A stretch of 31,593 bases of DNA from an uncultured Lachnospiraceae bacterium (GTDB taxonomy: Bacteria > Bacillota > Clostridia > Lachnospirales > Lachnospiraceae). The stretch is from the NCBI GenBank assembly GCA_902489645.1, contig CABUAW010000028.1:1-31593 (forward strand). The letters run 5' to 3'. The position numbers were made by a program, and so were the translations under genes. The notes under the pieces are model-generated. The model ran no database searches. It saw only the letters and a program-made list of their open reading frames with translations, and was not told the origin of the DNA. Shown here in pieces: positions 1 to 6,837 of the stretch. Each line of letters begins with the position of its first letter. The first letter of the stretch is position 1.

Positions 1-140
1 CCGACGCCGCTTCTGGCCAGAGCTTCTGTTGTATATCCGCCGACGCCGCCGATACCAAAAATCGCCACCCGGGCCTCCTGCAGACGCAGCATATTCTCCT
101 TTCCAAGTAATAATTCCGTTCTCGAAAACTGATTTAACAT
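1..140 (-). CDS. tcdA: tRNA threonylcarbamoyladenosine dehydratase, ThiF/E1-like (3' part missing)
   Basis: Only the first 46 codons lie in the window; the gene runs off the left edge. The ATG follows a GGGAGG ribosome site. The N-terminus begins MLNQFSRTELLLG and has the nucleotide-binding glycine motif GIGGVGG at residues 29-35, typical of ThiF/MoeB/HesA adenylating enzymes. The phrase RTELLLGKE before the Rossmann strand is typical of TcdA (CsdL/YgdL), which uses ATP to cyclise the carboxylate of t6A37 in ANN-decoding tRNAs to ct6A. It lies 23 bases downstream of larE in the same direction, so the two are probably cotranscribed. The alternative is another ThiF-family E1-like enzyme; the missing C-terminal half would decide. 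Confidence 0.8.
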   Translation of the reverse strand, partial: MLNQFSRTELLLGKENMLRLQEARVAIFGIGGVGGYTTEALARSGV

Positions 141-163
141 CTCTTGCCTCCCGAATTCAATAG

Positions 164-1006
164 TTATCCTTCTTTTTGGAGCGTCTCATTCATACTTCCG
201 GTGCGATATCCCTGTAAATCCATCGTCACGTAAGTAAACCCGTAACTTTGGAATTCGGAAAGAATCTTCTCTCGGACTTCTAAACGAATCAGCTTTTCAA
301 ACTCTTCCGGTAAAATCTCGATTCGGGCTATTTTATCATGAATACGTACCCGAATCTGGTGAAATCCCATATCCAGCAGAAGCTGTTCCGCTCTATCCAC
401 CATTGACAGCTTTTCCCGCGTAATATCTTCACCGTAAACAAAACGCGAGGACAGGCATGCAAAGGACTGCTTATCCCATGTAGCCAATCCCATCGCCTTT
501 GACAACTGCCGGATATCTTCTTTTGTCATTTTCGCATATCTCAACGGACTTTTAATATCCAGCTCAGCCACGGCCTGAAGCCCCGGACGATAGTCGCCAT
601 TGTCGTCCATATTGGAGCCTTCCACAATATTTTCAATGTGATTTTCCTCTGTAATCTCCCGGATTTTTTCAAACAATTCCCGCTTGCACAGATAACATCG
701 GTTCACCGGATTTTTACTGAATCCCTCAATTTCCAGTTCCTCCGACTCACAAATAAAATGACGAATCCCTTCTTTTACGCAAAAAGACTTCGCCTCCTCC
801 AGCTCTCTTTTCGGAAATGAACAGGATTCGGCCGTCACGGCAATAACCTTCTCTCCCAATACCTCATGGGCCACCTTTAAAAGAAATGTCGAATCTACAC
901 CGCTGGAAAAGGCCACCGCAACACTTTGAAGCGATGCGAGATACTGCTTCAGATTTTCTAACTTTTCATAAAGTTCCCCATGATTGTTTGTCATTACATC
1001 AGACAT
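164..1006 (-). CDS. larE: ATP-dependent sacrificial/catalytic sulfur transferase LarE family
   Basis: The protein has 280 residues, the usual LarE length. The PP-loop SSGVDST is at residues 34-40, followed by an adenylation domain. The conserved block ACLSSRF holds Cys184, which aligns with the cysteine that Lactobacillus plantarum LarE gives up as sulfur donor. LarE adenylates and sulfurates the pyridinium carboxylates of the nickel-pincer cofactor precursor used by lactate racemase-like enzymes. Cys104 and Cys107 (CYLC) give three cysteines in all, which recalls LarE forms that hold a [4Fe-4S] cluster and turn over catalytically; that point is inference. No larA, larB or larC is in the window. 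A GGAAGGAGG ribosome site precedes the ATG. The older annotation for this family is 'TIGR00268/ExsB-like'. Confidence 0.85.
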   Translation of the reverse strand: MSDVMTNNHGELYEKLENLKQYLASLQSVAVAFSSGVDSTFLLKVAHEVLGEKVIAVTAESCSFPKRELEEAKSFCVKEGIRHFICESEELEIEGFSKNPVNRCYLCKRELFEKIREITEENHIENIVEGSNMDDNGDYRPGLQAVAELDIKSPLRYAKMTKEDIRQLSKAMGLATWDKQSFACLSSRFVYGEDITREKLSMVDRAEQLLLDMGFHQIRVRIHDKIARIEILPEEFEKLIRLEVREKILSEFQSYGFTYVTMDLQGYRTGSMNETLQKEG

Positions 1007-1031
1007 AGGTACCTCCTTCCACAGAATTAAA

Positions 1032-1049
1032 CGGCAGCCAACGCTGCCG
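1032..1049 (-). promoter_or_regulatory. Hairpin in the larE leader
   Basis: CGGCAGC and GCTGCCG form a perfect 7-bp GC-rich stem with a 4-base loop. On the minus strand it lies between the predicted transcription start (about 1081) and the larE ribosome site (about 1011-1020), and TTTAATTCT follows it. The T run is too broken for a convincing terminator. It could be a weak attenuator or an mRNA-stabilising stem. Confidence 0.45.
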
Positions 1050-1066
1050 CCTCATCCATTTTCTAT

Positions 1067-1091
1067 TAATCCTATTATTTTTATAGGATTA
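1067..1091. promoter_or_regulatory. Operator-like inverted repeat overlapping the larE -10 box
   Basis: TAATCCTAT and ATAGGATTA are perfect 9-base arms separated by 7 bases. One arm overlaps the -10 box (1088-1093) and the other lies just past the predicted start of transcription. That placement is classic for a repressor operator. I do not recognise the motif as belonging to a named regulator. Confidence 0.5.
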
Positions 1092-1116
1092 TAACACCTA
1101 AATAAAGGCCTGTCAA
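1088..1116 (-). promoter_or_regulatory. Sigma-A promoter of the larE-tcdA operon
   Basis: Read on the minus strand, TTGACA (1111-1116) and TATAAT (1088-1093) are separated by 17 bases. Both boxes match the consensus fully. Confidence 0.85.
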
Positions 1117-1122
1117 ACATTT

Positions 1123-1161
1123 AAAAACGGAATCCATATTTTCTATCGATTCCGCCGTTTT
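1123..1161 (-). terminator. Intrinsic terminator after the PD-(D/E)XK gene
   Basis: On the minus strand CGGAATC pairs with GATTCCG, flanked by AAAACGG and followed by TTTTTAAATG. The stem has a small bulge from a repeated CGG. It lies just past the stop of the 1182-2258 gene and upstream of the larE promoter. Confidence 0.7.
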
Positions 1162-1181
1162 ATCTTCCGTACTTTCATTTT

Positions 1182-2258
1182 TCATCTCTTTGCCAATTTC
1201 TTTTCCAGTTCTGCAATGCGCTGCTCGAAGGCTTCATTTTCCTTCTTCATACCTTTAAGCGCTTCATTCTTCCGGTCTAATGAAGCATCTTTCTCACGAA
1301 GTATCCGCGCCTGCTTCTCAATCGTCTGACCCTGTTCTTCAATCATCTGCTTTTGCTTCTCAATCTCGTCCTGCATCAAATCGACCATAAGCTTTACAGT
1401 GTTTCGGTCCATTTCCAGCAATTCTTTTGAAAATATCTCCATGACTCCCTCCACGTTCCGGCACAACTGATAAACATCCTCATACAAAGCTTTAAATTCC
1501 GGATATTTCCCGATAAGTTCAAGAATCATTTCCGGTTCATCCCTGCAAAGAAATGTTAACCATGCCTCCAGTTTGTTATGTATCTTTTCAACTTCATTTT
1601 GCTGTTTTTTTCGAAAGATGTCAAGTGATATGTAGATAAATTTCTGAAGCATTTTAAGTTCAATCCCGGTGTCCGATTTCTGCTCAAAGCAGTGACGATA
1701 AACTCCGGGATAAGCCTGAAACTCCTTCGGACTCTGTTCAAAAAGAACTATCGTATACACCGTTTGAATATCCCGGTAGCTGAACCGTTTCTTTTTTTCA
1801 TCCCTCAGCCGCTTATATTGACGAAGCAGCAGGTCCGCTGAATAGCAGGCGCTGCGTTGTCCCGGAAATAAGTAGCCGACCTTCTGTACTTCCACATTGG
1901 CTATTCCTCCGCTCTCAAATTCCACGACAATATCCATAATCAGTAACGAACTTTCATCCGTAATCCGCGTAGACTCATTCGGAAGAACCTTCATCACGCG
2001 GACCGGTTCCTTTAAAACCAGTGAAAGAAACGTATTTAACCGCTGAGGGGCATACTCCGGATTCATGATTTCTTTAAAAAAGGCATCATAAAGTACCTTG
2101 ACGCCGCGTACTCCGGTGCAAATATCCAAAAAGGCCTCCTTCTCTTCTTCTCTCCATGATTCAAATGTTTCCTTTAATTGTTTCTGCGTATTAATCTCTT
2201 TCAATACCTCCTCCCTGCTTGGCAGCATTGGAAAATAATCCTTTAAACGTTTTGCCAC
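1182..2258 (-). CDS. PD-(D/E)XK nuclease family transposase-like protein (Rpn/PDDEXK_2 type)
   Basis: The 358-residue protein resembles the Rpn/TIGR01784 group, annotated as 'putative transposase' and related to E. coli RpnA-E, which are recombination-promoting DNA endonucleases. The likely nuclease core is Asp109 (IMDIVVEF) followed by Glu123-Val-Gln125-Lys126 (NVEVQK), the D...ExQ/K pattern of PD-(D/E)XK enzymes. The C-terminal 65 residues or so are rich in Glu, Lys and Gln (EKQ and EEQ repeats) and should form a coiled coil. It has no inverted repeats, target duplications or partner transposase beside it, so it is not a mobile element by itself. The start follows GAAGGGAGAGAG on the mRNA strand. 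These genes are usually multicopy in Lachnospiraceae and often cause mis-annotation as transposons. Confidence 0.75.
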   Translation of the reverse strand: MAKRLKDYFPMLPSREEVLKEINTQKQLKETFESWREEEKEAFLDICTGVRGVKVLYDAFFKEIMNPEYAPQRLNTFLSLVLKEPVRVMKVLPNESTRITDESSLLIMDIVVEFESGGIANVEVQKVGYLFPGQRSACYSADLLLRQYKRLRDEKKKRFSYRDIQTVYTIVLFEQSPKEFQAYPGVYRHCFEQKSDTGIELKMLQKFIYISLDIFRKKQQNEVEKIHNKLEAWLTFLCRDEPEMILELIGKYPEFKALYEDVYQLCRNVEGVMEIFSKELLEMDRNTVKLMVDLMQDEIEKQKQMIEEQGQTIEKQARILREKDASLDRKNEALKGMKKENEAFEQRIAELEKKLAKR

Positions 2259-2460
2259 AGGCCTCTCTCCCTTCGTTCATTCTTCATTTTTCACCCGTTT
2301 TGAAAAAATGCTTTGATTAAAGCGTTGACAAAATAAAAGAGTTTTTCGGTCAGCCAGAATGGCTTTCCGGACATACCTATTTTAGCACGATATATTTTCA
2401 GGTTTCAATCATCATCTCTCGCCTTTTTCTGACACAATTTTAGAAACGAAATTCAAAAGA

Positions 2461-2506
2461 AAACCGGCTCTGAACTTTACATTTTGGTAAGGTTTAGAAC
2501 CGGTTT
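2461..2506 (-). terminator. Intrinsic terminator after the 105-residue unknown
   Basis: Arms 2461-2475 and 2492-2506 form a 15-bp stem with a single mismatch and one G-T pair around AAACCGG/CCGGTTT. On the minus strand TCTTTTG follows. It lies just past the stop codon of the upstream gene. The 190 bases between here and the PD-(D/E)XK start hold no gene that I can support. Confidence 0.8.
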
Positions 2507-2511
2507 CATTA

Positions 2512-2829
2512 TTATTTTTTATTTTTTGTCTGATAAAGGTTAATTTCAGCCCGGGCCATGTCTTCCAGCGCCGAATAGACATCCTCCATCTCCGGAAAAT
2601 CACCGGCAATCTGTTCGTCCAGCAATGCATTGCCGTCAAATAAAGCCGTCATGGAACGTTCCAGCCCCCGGACCTCTTTAGGCAATTCTGCGGGCTCTTC
2701 ATTTTCAAAATTATCGCCTTCCACCGGTCCATCCGGTATGACAGCTCCCTGCAAAAATGCAATGACATAATCCAGTTTACCTTCCGGTATCATTTCAAGA
2801 AGCTCTCTGGCCTGCTGCCTTTTATTCAT
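2512..2829 (-). CDS. Hypothetical protein, 105 residues
   Basis: A clear AGAGGAG ribosome site stands 6 bases before the ATG, and a strong terminator follows the stop, so this is a real single-gene unit. The N-terminus (MNKRQQARELLEMIPEGKLDY, residues 1-21) is a helix of the kind seen at the front of many small clostridial proteins, including some antitoxin-like ones ('LL..IPE.KLDYVI.FLQG'). The middle (residues 34-60) is acidic and probably disordered, and the C-terminus (DVYSALEDMARAEINLYQTK) looks helical. No toxin-like partner is adjacent. I cannot assign a function. Confidence 0.6.
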   Translation of the reverse strand: MNKRQQARELLEMIPEGKLDYVIAFLQGAVIPDGPVEGDNFENEEPAELPKEVRGLERSMTALFDGNALLDEQIAGDFPEMEDVYSALEDMARAEINLYQTKNKK

Positions 2830-2914
2830 TATAATCTCCTCTTTCTGTTCATTATTTAAACATCATTATAATATATTTATCCCTTCAACGAAAGAGGTTT
2901 CACCAATTATTTAT

Positions 2915-3235
2915 CTATAAATAGTCTTCCCGAACCGGTGTAAACACATCGATAACCTCCCCGGCCTCAAGCACCTCAAAGGCGTGTGGTACATTTCCCG
3001 GAATTGCATAACTGTCGCCGGGATTTAATACGTACTCTTTTCCATCCACAGTCATACGATATTTTCCTGAAATAACATATCCGCTCTGTTCATGGGGATG
3101 CTGATGCAAGGTTGCAAAATTTCCCACGACATAATTCATTTTACTTACCATAGATTTTTCACCGACGGCCAGCGAATCCAGAGACACACCCTTAAACATC
3201 CGTTTCTTTGCTTCTTCTTTTTTGACGATTGACAT
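2915..3235 (-). CDS. Cupin-domain protein, KdgF-like
   Basis: Using the ATG at 3233-3235, which has AAGGAG 8 bases upstream, the protein has 106 residues. The longer in-frame start at 3277 has no ribosome site. Cupin motif 1 is LHQHPHEQSGYVISG with probable metal ligands His44, His46 and Gln50. Motif 2 is PGDSYAIPGNVPHAF with His84. The C-terminal DVFTPVREDYL is characteristic of the KdgF group, which helps to linearise unsaturated uronates in pectin and alginate breakdown. No other uronate gene is present, so the substrate is uncertain. It lies downstream of ptsI but has its own promoter. Confidence 0.75.
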   Translation of the reverse strand: MSIVKKEEAKKRMFKGVSLDSLAVGEKSMVSKMNYVVGNFATLHQHPHEQSGYVISGKYRMTVDGKEYVLNPGDSYAIPGNVPHAFEVLEAGEVIDVFTPVREDYL

Positions 3236-3272
3236 TGCACATTCTCCTTGTTTTTCAGTAGATTTTGTGCCT

Positions 3273-3301
3273 ATCATAAGCCATATTTAAGCATAAGTAA
3301 A
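3273..3301 (-). promoter_or_regulatory. Probable promoter of the cupin gene
   Basis: On the minus strand TTTACT (3296-3301) and TATGAT (3273-3278) are 17 bases apart. They match 4 of 6 and 5 of 6 consensus positions. Confidence 0.45.
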
Positions 3302-3327
3302 ACAAAAGAATTTGATGCGAGCATTAG

Positions 3328-3345
3328 AAAAACTTATTTTAAGTT
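3328..3345 (-). terminator. Weak terminator-like stem at the ptsI stop
   Basis: AACTTA and TAAGTT form a 6-bp A/T stem with a 3-base loop that overlaps the ptsI stop codon. On the minus strand a short T run follows. The stem is too weak for a firm call. Confidence 0.3.
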
Positions 3346-4952
3346 ATCTGACGGATTTTCTGCCGCACCGGAAGTACCATCGCCGGAGCCACGGACAATT
3401 CATCCATTCCCATCCGTACAAAGGTTTCTGTCAATGATAAATCCGCGCCAAGCTCGCCGCAGATACCGACCCATATGCCAGCCTTATGGGCATTGTCCGC
3501 CACCATTTGAAGCAGCCGCAAAACGGCCGGATGATGCGGGTCAAAAAATGTATCCAGCTTTGGATTCTGGCGGTCTATGGCCAAGGTGTACTGGGACAAA
3601 TCGTTGGTTCCGATACTGAAAAAATCCACTTCCCCGGCCAGCAGGTCGCTGATTATTGCGGCCGCCGGTGTCTCAATCATGATTCCCTCTTCCACATCAC
3701 CATAGGATATCCCGGCCTCGGAAAGCTCCCTGCGGACCCCGGCGGAAATTTCTTTAATTTTTTTAACCTCGTCCACGGAAATAATCATCGGATACATGAT
3801 AGCGATATTTCCGTAAGCGCTGGCCCGGTAAAGGGCGCGGAGCTGAGTCTTAAAAATATCCTCCCTGTCCAGACAGATGCGGATAGCACGGTAGCCCATC
3901 GCCGGATTTTCTTCCGGCTCCATATTAAAATAATCAATCTGCTTATCCGCACCGATATCCAGCGTCCGGATAATCACTTTTTTTCCGGCCATAGTTTCCG
4001 CAACCGTTTTATATACCTGAAACTGTTCATCCTCTGTCGGATAATTCTCCTTTTCCAGATACAAAAACTCGCTGCGGAATAATCCAATACCAGCCGCATC
4101 ATTTTTCAGGGCGGTCATCACATCCGAAACGTTTCCCACATTGGCATAGAGATTCACTTTCCTTCCTCCCAGCGTCACATCCTCTTTGCCCTTTAACGTT
4201 TGAAGTAATTCCTTTTTCCTCTGTTCCTCCTGACGCTTTTCTTCCATCTGATGAAGAAGCGCCGGTTCCGGGTCAATGTACAGACAGCCGGAAGCGCCGT
4301 CCACCACCGCGGTTTTTCCCTCGCAATCCTCAGGAAAATCCGCACCGACAATGGCTGGAATATTCATTGTCCGGGCCAAAATTGCCGTATGGGAATTGGC
4401 CGAACCATAGCGGGTCACAAAAGCAAGAATTTTGGATTTGTCAAGCTGCACCGTTTCACTCGGAGCCAAATCGTCGGCCGCCAGTATTACCGGCTCTTCC
4501 CCATGAAGGGGGTCGTCTCCCTGACCGCTCAAAATCTGAATCAGCCGATTGGAAACATCCTTCACGTCGGCCGCCCTGGCTTTCATATAATCATCGTCCA
4601 TCATCTCAAACAATGTGGAAAAATTATCGCTGGTCATAGCAATGGCATATTCCGCATTCACATTTTGCATACGAATCATATTTGTAATCGATTCCACATA
4701 ATCCATATCCGACAGCATCAGTTGATGAACATGGAAAATATCGGCATTGGCCTCCCCGACCTCCTCCAGCGCCTTGTCATAGAGCTTTTGAAGCTGGCTT
4801 TCCGCCGTTTTACTCGCATCCTCATAGCGCCTGATTTCCTCTTCCGTCTGCTCCACATGGCTTCGGATTACCTTTTTATCTTTTTTTCTCAAAATTCCGA
4901 TGGGTCCGATGGCAACCCCGCCAAATACGGACTTCCCCTCAATTTTAACCAT
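3339..4952 (-). CDS. ptsI: Phosphoenolpyruvate-protein phosphotransferase (PTS enzyme I)
   Basis: Enzyme I takes phosphate from PEP and passes it to HPr, starting the sugar phosphotransferase cascade in the cytoplasm. The phosphohistidine is His188 in GSANSHTAILAR (residues 183-194). The PEP-binding TIM barrel carries MYPMI, FFSIGTNDLSQYTLA and the active-site cysteine block VGICGELG near residue 500. At 537 residues it is a little shorter than the usual 570, mostly at the C-terminus, which still ends in the normal SVAPAMVLPVR helix region. AGGAGG stands 8 bases before the ATG. It follows truA by 25 bases and is probably cotranscribed with it. ptsH (HPr) is not adjacent, unlike in many Firmicutes. 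Confidence 0.92.
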   Translation of the reverse strand: MVKIEGKSVFGGVAIGPIGILRKKDKKVIRSHVEQTEEEIRRYEDASKTAESQLQKLYDKALEEVGEANADIFHVHQLMLSDMDYVESITNMIRMQNVNAEYAIAMTSDNFSTLFEMMDDDYMKARAADVKDVSNRLIQILSGQGDDPLHGEEPVILAADDLAPSETVQLDKSKILAFVTRYGSANSHTAILARTMNIPAIVGADFPEDCEGKTAVVDGASGCLYIDPEPALLHQMEEKRQEEQRKKELLQTLKGKEDVTLGGRKVNLYANVGNVSDVMTALKNDAAGIGLFRSEFLYLEKENYPTEDEQFQVYKTVAETMAGKKVIIRTLDIGADKQIDYFNMEPEENPAMGYRAIRICLDREDIFKTQLRALYRASAYGNIAIMYPMIISVDEVKKIKEISAGVRRELSEAGISYGDVEEGIMIETPAAAIISDLLAGEVDFFSIGTNDLSQYTLAIDRQNPKLDTFFDPHHPAVLRLLQMVADNAHKAGIWVGICGELGADLSLTETFVRMGMDELSVAPAMVLPVRQKIRQIT

Positions 4953-4977
4953 TTATCCAGCCTCCTAATGGATATTA

Positions 4978-5727
4978 TCACTCATAGAATACCTCATCCA
5001 AAAACAGCCCCTGAGGCGGCAATGTAATTCCGGCTTTCTCCCTGTCCTTTGTCCGGAAAATCTCTTTAATTGTCTCCGGCTCCCTGTCTCCGGTTCCAAT
5101 CTCAATCAACGTTCCCGCCATAATACGCACCATATGATATAGGAAACCATTTCCCTCAAATATCAGGTCGATTTCCCGGTCCTTCACATCAAAATCAATC
5201 CGGCTGACGGTTCGGAGCGTCGATTTATTTGTCTTTTTTACGGAAGAAAAACCTTTAAAGTCATGCTCGCCCACCATCAGCGCCGCGCCCTCTTTCATAA
5301 GGCCAATGTCCAGACGGTCAAAACAATACCATGTATACTTTCTGTCAAAAACAGACGGCACGTCTCCGGTCGCTACCCGGTAAATATAACGTTTAGATTT
5401 GGCATTCAGGCGGCTGTGAAACCGCTCCGGCACATCCGATACATAAAGTACGCCGATATCCTGGGGCAGATACCGGTTCAGATAATATTTCATTTCCCAG
5501 CATTTCATGTCACTATTCGTATGAAAATTTGCCACCTGTCCCCGGGCATGAACCCCTGCGTCGGTCCGTCCGGAGCCAATCAGCTCCACTTCCTCGCCCG
5601 TCATTTTTGAAAGTACTTCTTCCAGCTTTCCCTGAATCGTCGTTCCAGTGCCCTTCCTTCCAAGGCGCTGCCACCCGTCATAACGGCCACCGTCGTATTC
5701 CATAAGTAATTTAATATTCCGTTTCAT
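4978..5727 (-). CDS. truA: tRNA pseudouridine(38-40) synthase
   Basis: TruA converts uridines 38, 39 and 40 of the anticodon arm to pseudouridine. The catalytic Asp56 is in the motif GSGRTDAGVHA. Other family blocks are YDGGRYDGWQ near the start, KRYIYRV in the middle, and NGFLYHMVRIMAG near the end. I chose the ATG at 5725-5727 (249 residues, MKRNIKLLMEYDG), which has GGGGAA about 10 bases upstream; the longer start at 5760 adds an atypical MNQESTGEWNI with no ribosome site. It heads a truA-ptsI unit. Upstream, AAGCAGG/CCTGCTT at 5765-5802 forms a stem that may end transcription from the small-gene cassette. Confidence 0.9.
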   Translation of the reverse strand: MKRNIKLLMEYDGGRYDGWQRLGRKGTGTTIQGKLEEVLSKMTGEEVELIGSGRTDAGVHARGQVANFHTNSDMKCWEMKYYLNRYLPQDIGVLYVSDVPERFHSRLNAKSKRYIYRVATGDVPSVFDRKYTWYCFDRLDIGLMKEGAALMVGEHDFKGFSSVKKTNKSTLRTVSRIDFDVKDREIDLIFEGNGFLYHMVRIMAGTLIEIGTGDREPETIKEIFRTKDREKAGITLPPQGLFLDEVFYE

Positions 5728-5874
5728 AATATTCCATTCCCCTGTACTTTCCTGATTCATTATAAAAGCAGGGTATGTCCATGATTATGCACACACCTGC
5801 TTAAAATTATTCTTTCAAACCATTTATCAAGCCAAATCCATTTCTCTTTGCTATTGGAGCCCTTGTAATTGTAC

Positions 5875-6153
5875 TTATTCACCATAAAAACCAGTATTAG
5901 CTAATTGCTGCCATTTAAAAAACATTTCTTTATAATTTTTCTTAATGAATTTTCTAATTTCCCTGACCTCCCGGTCATTCAATTGTCCCTGTTTTTCTAC
6001 AGTTGTATCCCCATTACCCATCACAAAAAACTTTGCCGAACCTGCCTCTGTGAGTTTCCTATCACTGGCATGAACATGCATTGCCTCTATCACACAACTT
6101 GCCGTGTAATATAGATAATATCCGCAAACCTTGAATTCATAATATTTAGGCAT
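5875..6153 (-). CDS. DUF4160 domain-containing protein
   Basis: With the ATG at 6151-6153 (GGAGG 6 bases upstream) the protein has 92 residues. It begins MPKYYEFKVCGYYLY and carries IEAMHVHASD and a GSAKFFV strand, the pattern of DUF4160 proteins of about 80-95 residues. The acidic, basic and aromatic C-terminus (REVREIRKFIKKNYKEMFFKW) is also typical. DUF4160 genes often sit in small gene pairs, for example with DUF2442, that look like toxin-antitoxin modules, but no activity is established. It overlaps the preceding gene by 8 bases, so translation is probably coupled. Its A+T content is visibly higher than that of the flanking truA and transporter genes. Confidence 0.75.
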   Translation of the reverse strand: MPKYYEFKVCGYYLYYTASCVIEAMHVHASDRKLTEAGSAKFFVMGNGDTTVEKQGQLNDREVREIRKFIKKNYKEMFFKWQQLANTGFYGE

Positions 6154-6379
6154 CTGCATCCTCCAGAAATTCTTTATTTCCATGGTAATAGTCCAAGACT
6201 ATCTGAGCTTCAATATCGTCCATATTTGTCTCTATCACTTTACCCTTATAAATAACTGCCGCATGGTTCAAACAATTGAGATTAAGAATTCGGACATACT
6301 CCCCTTCTTTTGTAAAAGCATATCCATTGATAATCATATCCGCTTTATCCGCAATATTCTTTACATTAAGCTGCATCAC
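6146..6379 (-). CDS. Small conserved protein of the DUF4160 cassette, about 77 residues
   Basis: The start is either GTG at 6379 or the adjoining ATG at 6376. AAGGAGG lies 9 bases before the GTG and 12 before the ATG, so GTG is slightly favoured by spacing. The protein (MQLNVKNIADKADMIINGYA...) has an acidic C-terminus and no transmembrane segment. It overlaps the genes on both sides (14 bases upstream if GTG is used, 8 downstream). From memory it resembles a recently named domain of unknown function (DUF7723-like), but I am not sure. Function unknown; it may be an antitoxin or subunit partner of the DUF4160 protein. Confidence 0.65.
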   Translation of the reverse strand: MMQLNVKNIADKADMIINGYAFTKEGEYVRILNLNCLNHAAVIYKGKVIETNMDDIEAQIVLDYYHGNKEFLEDADA

Positions 6380-6638
6380 TTATTTTAACCTCCTTAATTG
6401 GTTTCAAGAAGTCATCCACATCATAATAAAGCATTTCCAATATTGGTATCAAATCTATATATTCCTCTACCTCAGAAAGTTCTTTGTATTTTGCCATAAC
6501 AACAAGATACCCCTTATCCCACTCAATAATTTTTGTATATTTTTCGAGTTTATCCGATGTGACAAACCGGATTCTCTGATCATTAAATTCGAATATCGTG
6601 TAATTTCCATCATTTGTAAGAACCGCATAATCTTTCAT
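6366..6638 (-). CDS. Small conserved protein, first gene of the DUF4160 cassette
   Basis: I chose the ATG at 6636-6638 (90 residues, MKDYAVLTNDGNYTIFEF), preceded by GGAGTG 6 bases upstream. The longer start at 6674 lacks a ribosome site. The sequence alternates short beta-like stretches (YTIFEF, RIRFVTS, YLVVMAKY) with an acidic helical region (EVEEYIDLIPILEMLYYDVDDF). It has no membrane segment or signal peptide. It may belong to a DUF7724-like family; this is recollection, not proof. It is first in a three-gene unit with its own promoter. Confidence 0.65.
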   Translation of the reverse strand: MKDYAVLTNDGNYTIFEFNDQRIRFVTSDKLEKYTKIIEWDKGYLVVMAKYKELSEVEEYIDLIPILEMLYYDVDDFLKPIKEVKISDAA

Positions 6639-6689
6639 TCCAATCACTCCATTCATTATAGAATATTTCCACAATAAATACTTTCTAAC

Positions 6690-6718
6690 AGAATATCATG
6701 AAAACCTGTTTTTTTCAA
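6690..6718 (-). promoter_or_regulatory. Promoter of the three-gene DUF4160 cassette
   Basis: On the minus strand TTGAAA (6713-6718) and TATTCT (6690-6695) are 17 bases apart. The predicted start leaves a leader of about 45 bases before the first gene. Confidence 0.65.
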
Positions 6719-6787
6719 TTCATTGCTATTACTGGTCTGGGCTAACAAGTCATTATTGACACTTCCAAAATCTGAGAAATTACGGCT

Positions 6788-6826
6788 AAAAAAGGCTCGA
6801 TGCACAGTGAACCACCTGCATCGAGC
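6788..6826 (-). terminator. Intrinsic terminator of the peptide transporter operon
   Basis: GCTCGATGCA (6795-6804) and TGCATCGAGC (6817-6826) form a perfect 10-bp stem with a 12-base loop. On the minus strand CTTTTTTAG follows. It lies 12 bases past the stop of the fused ATPase gene. Confidence 0.92.
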
Positions 6827-6837
6827 ATATTATAAAA

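Noticed and set aside
1182..2258. An insertion sequence, because of the 'transposase' label of this family
   Set aside because: No terminal inverted repeats, target duplication or DDE/serine recombinase motifs are visible around the gene.
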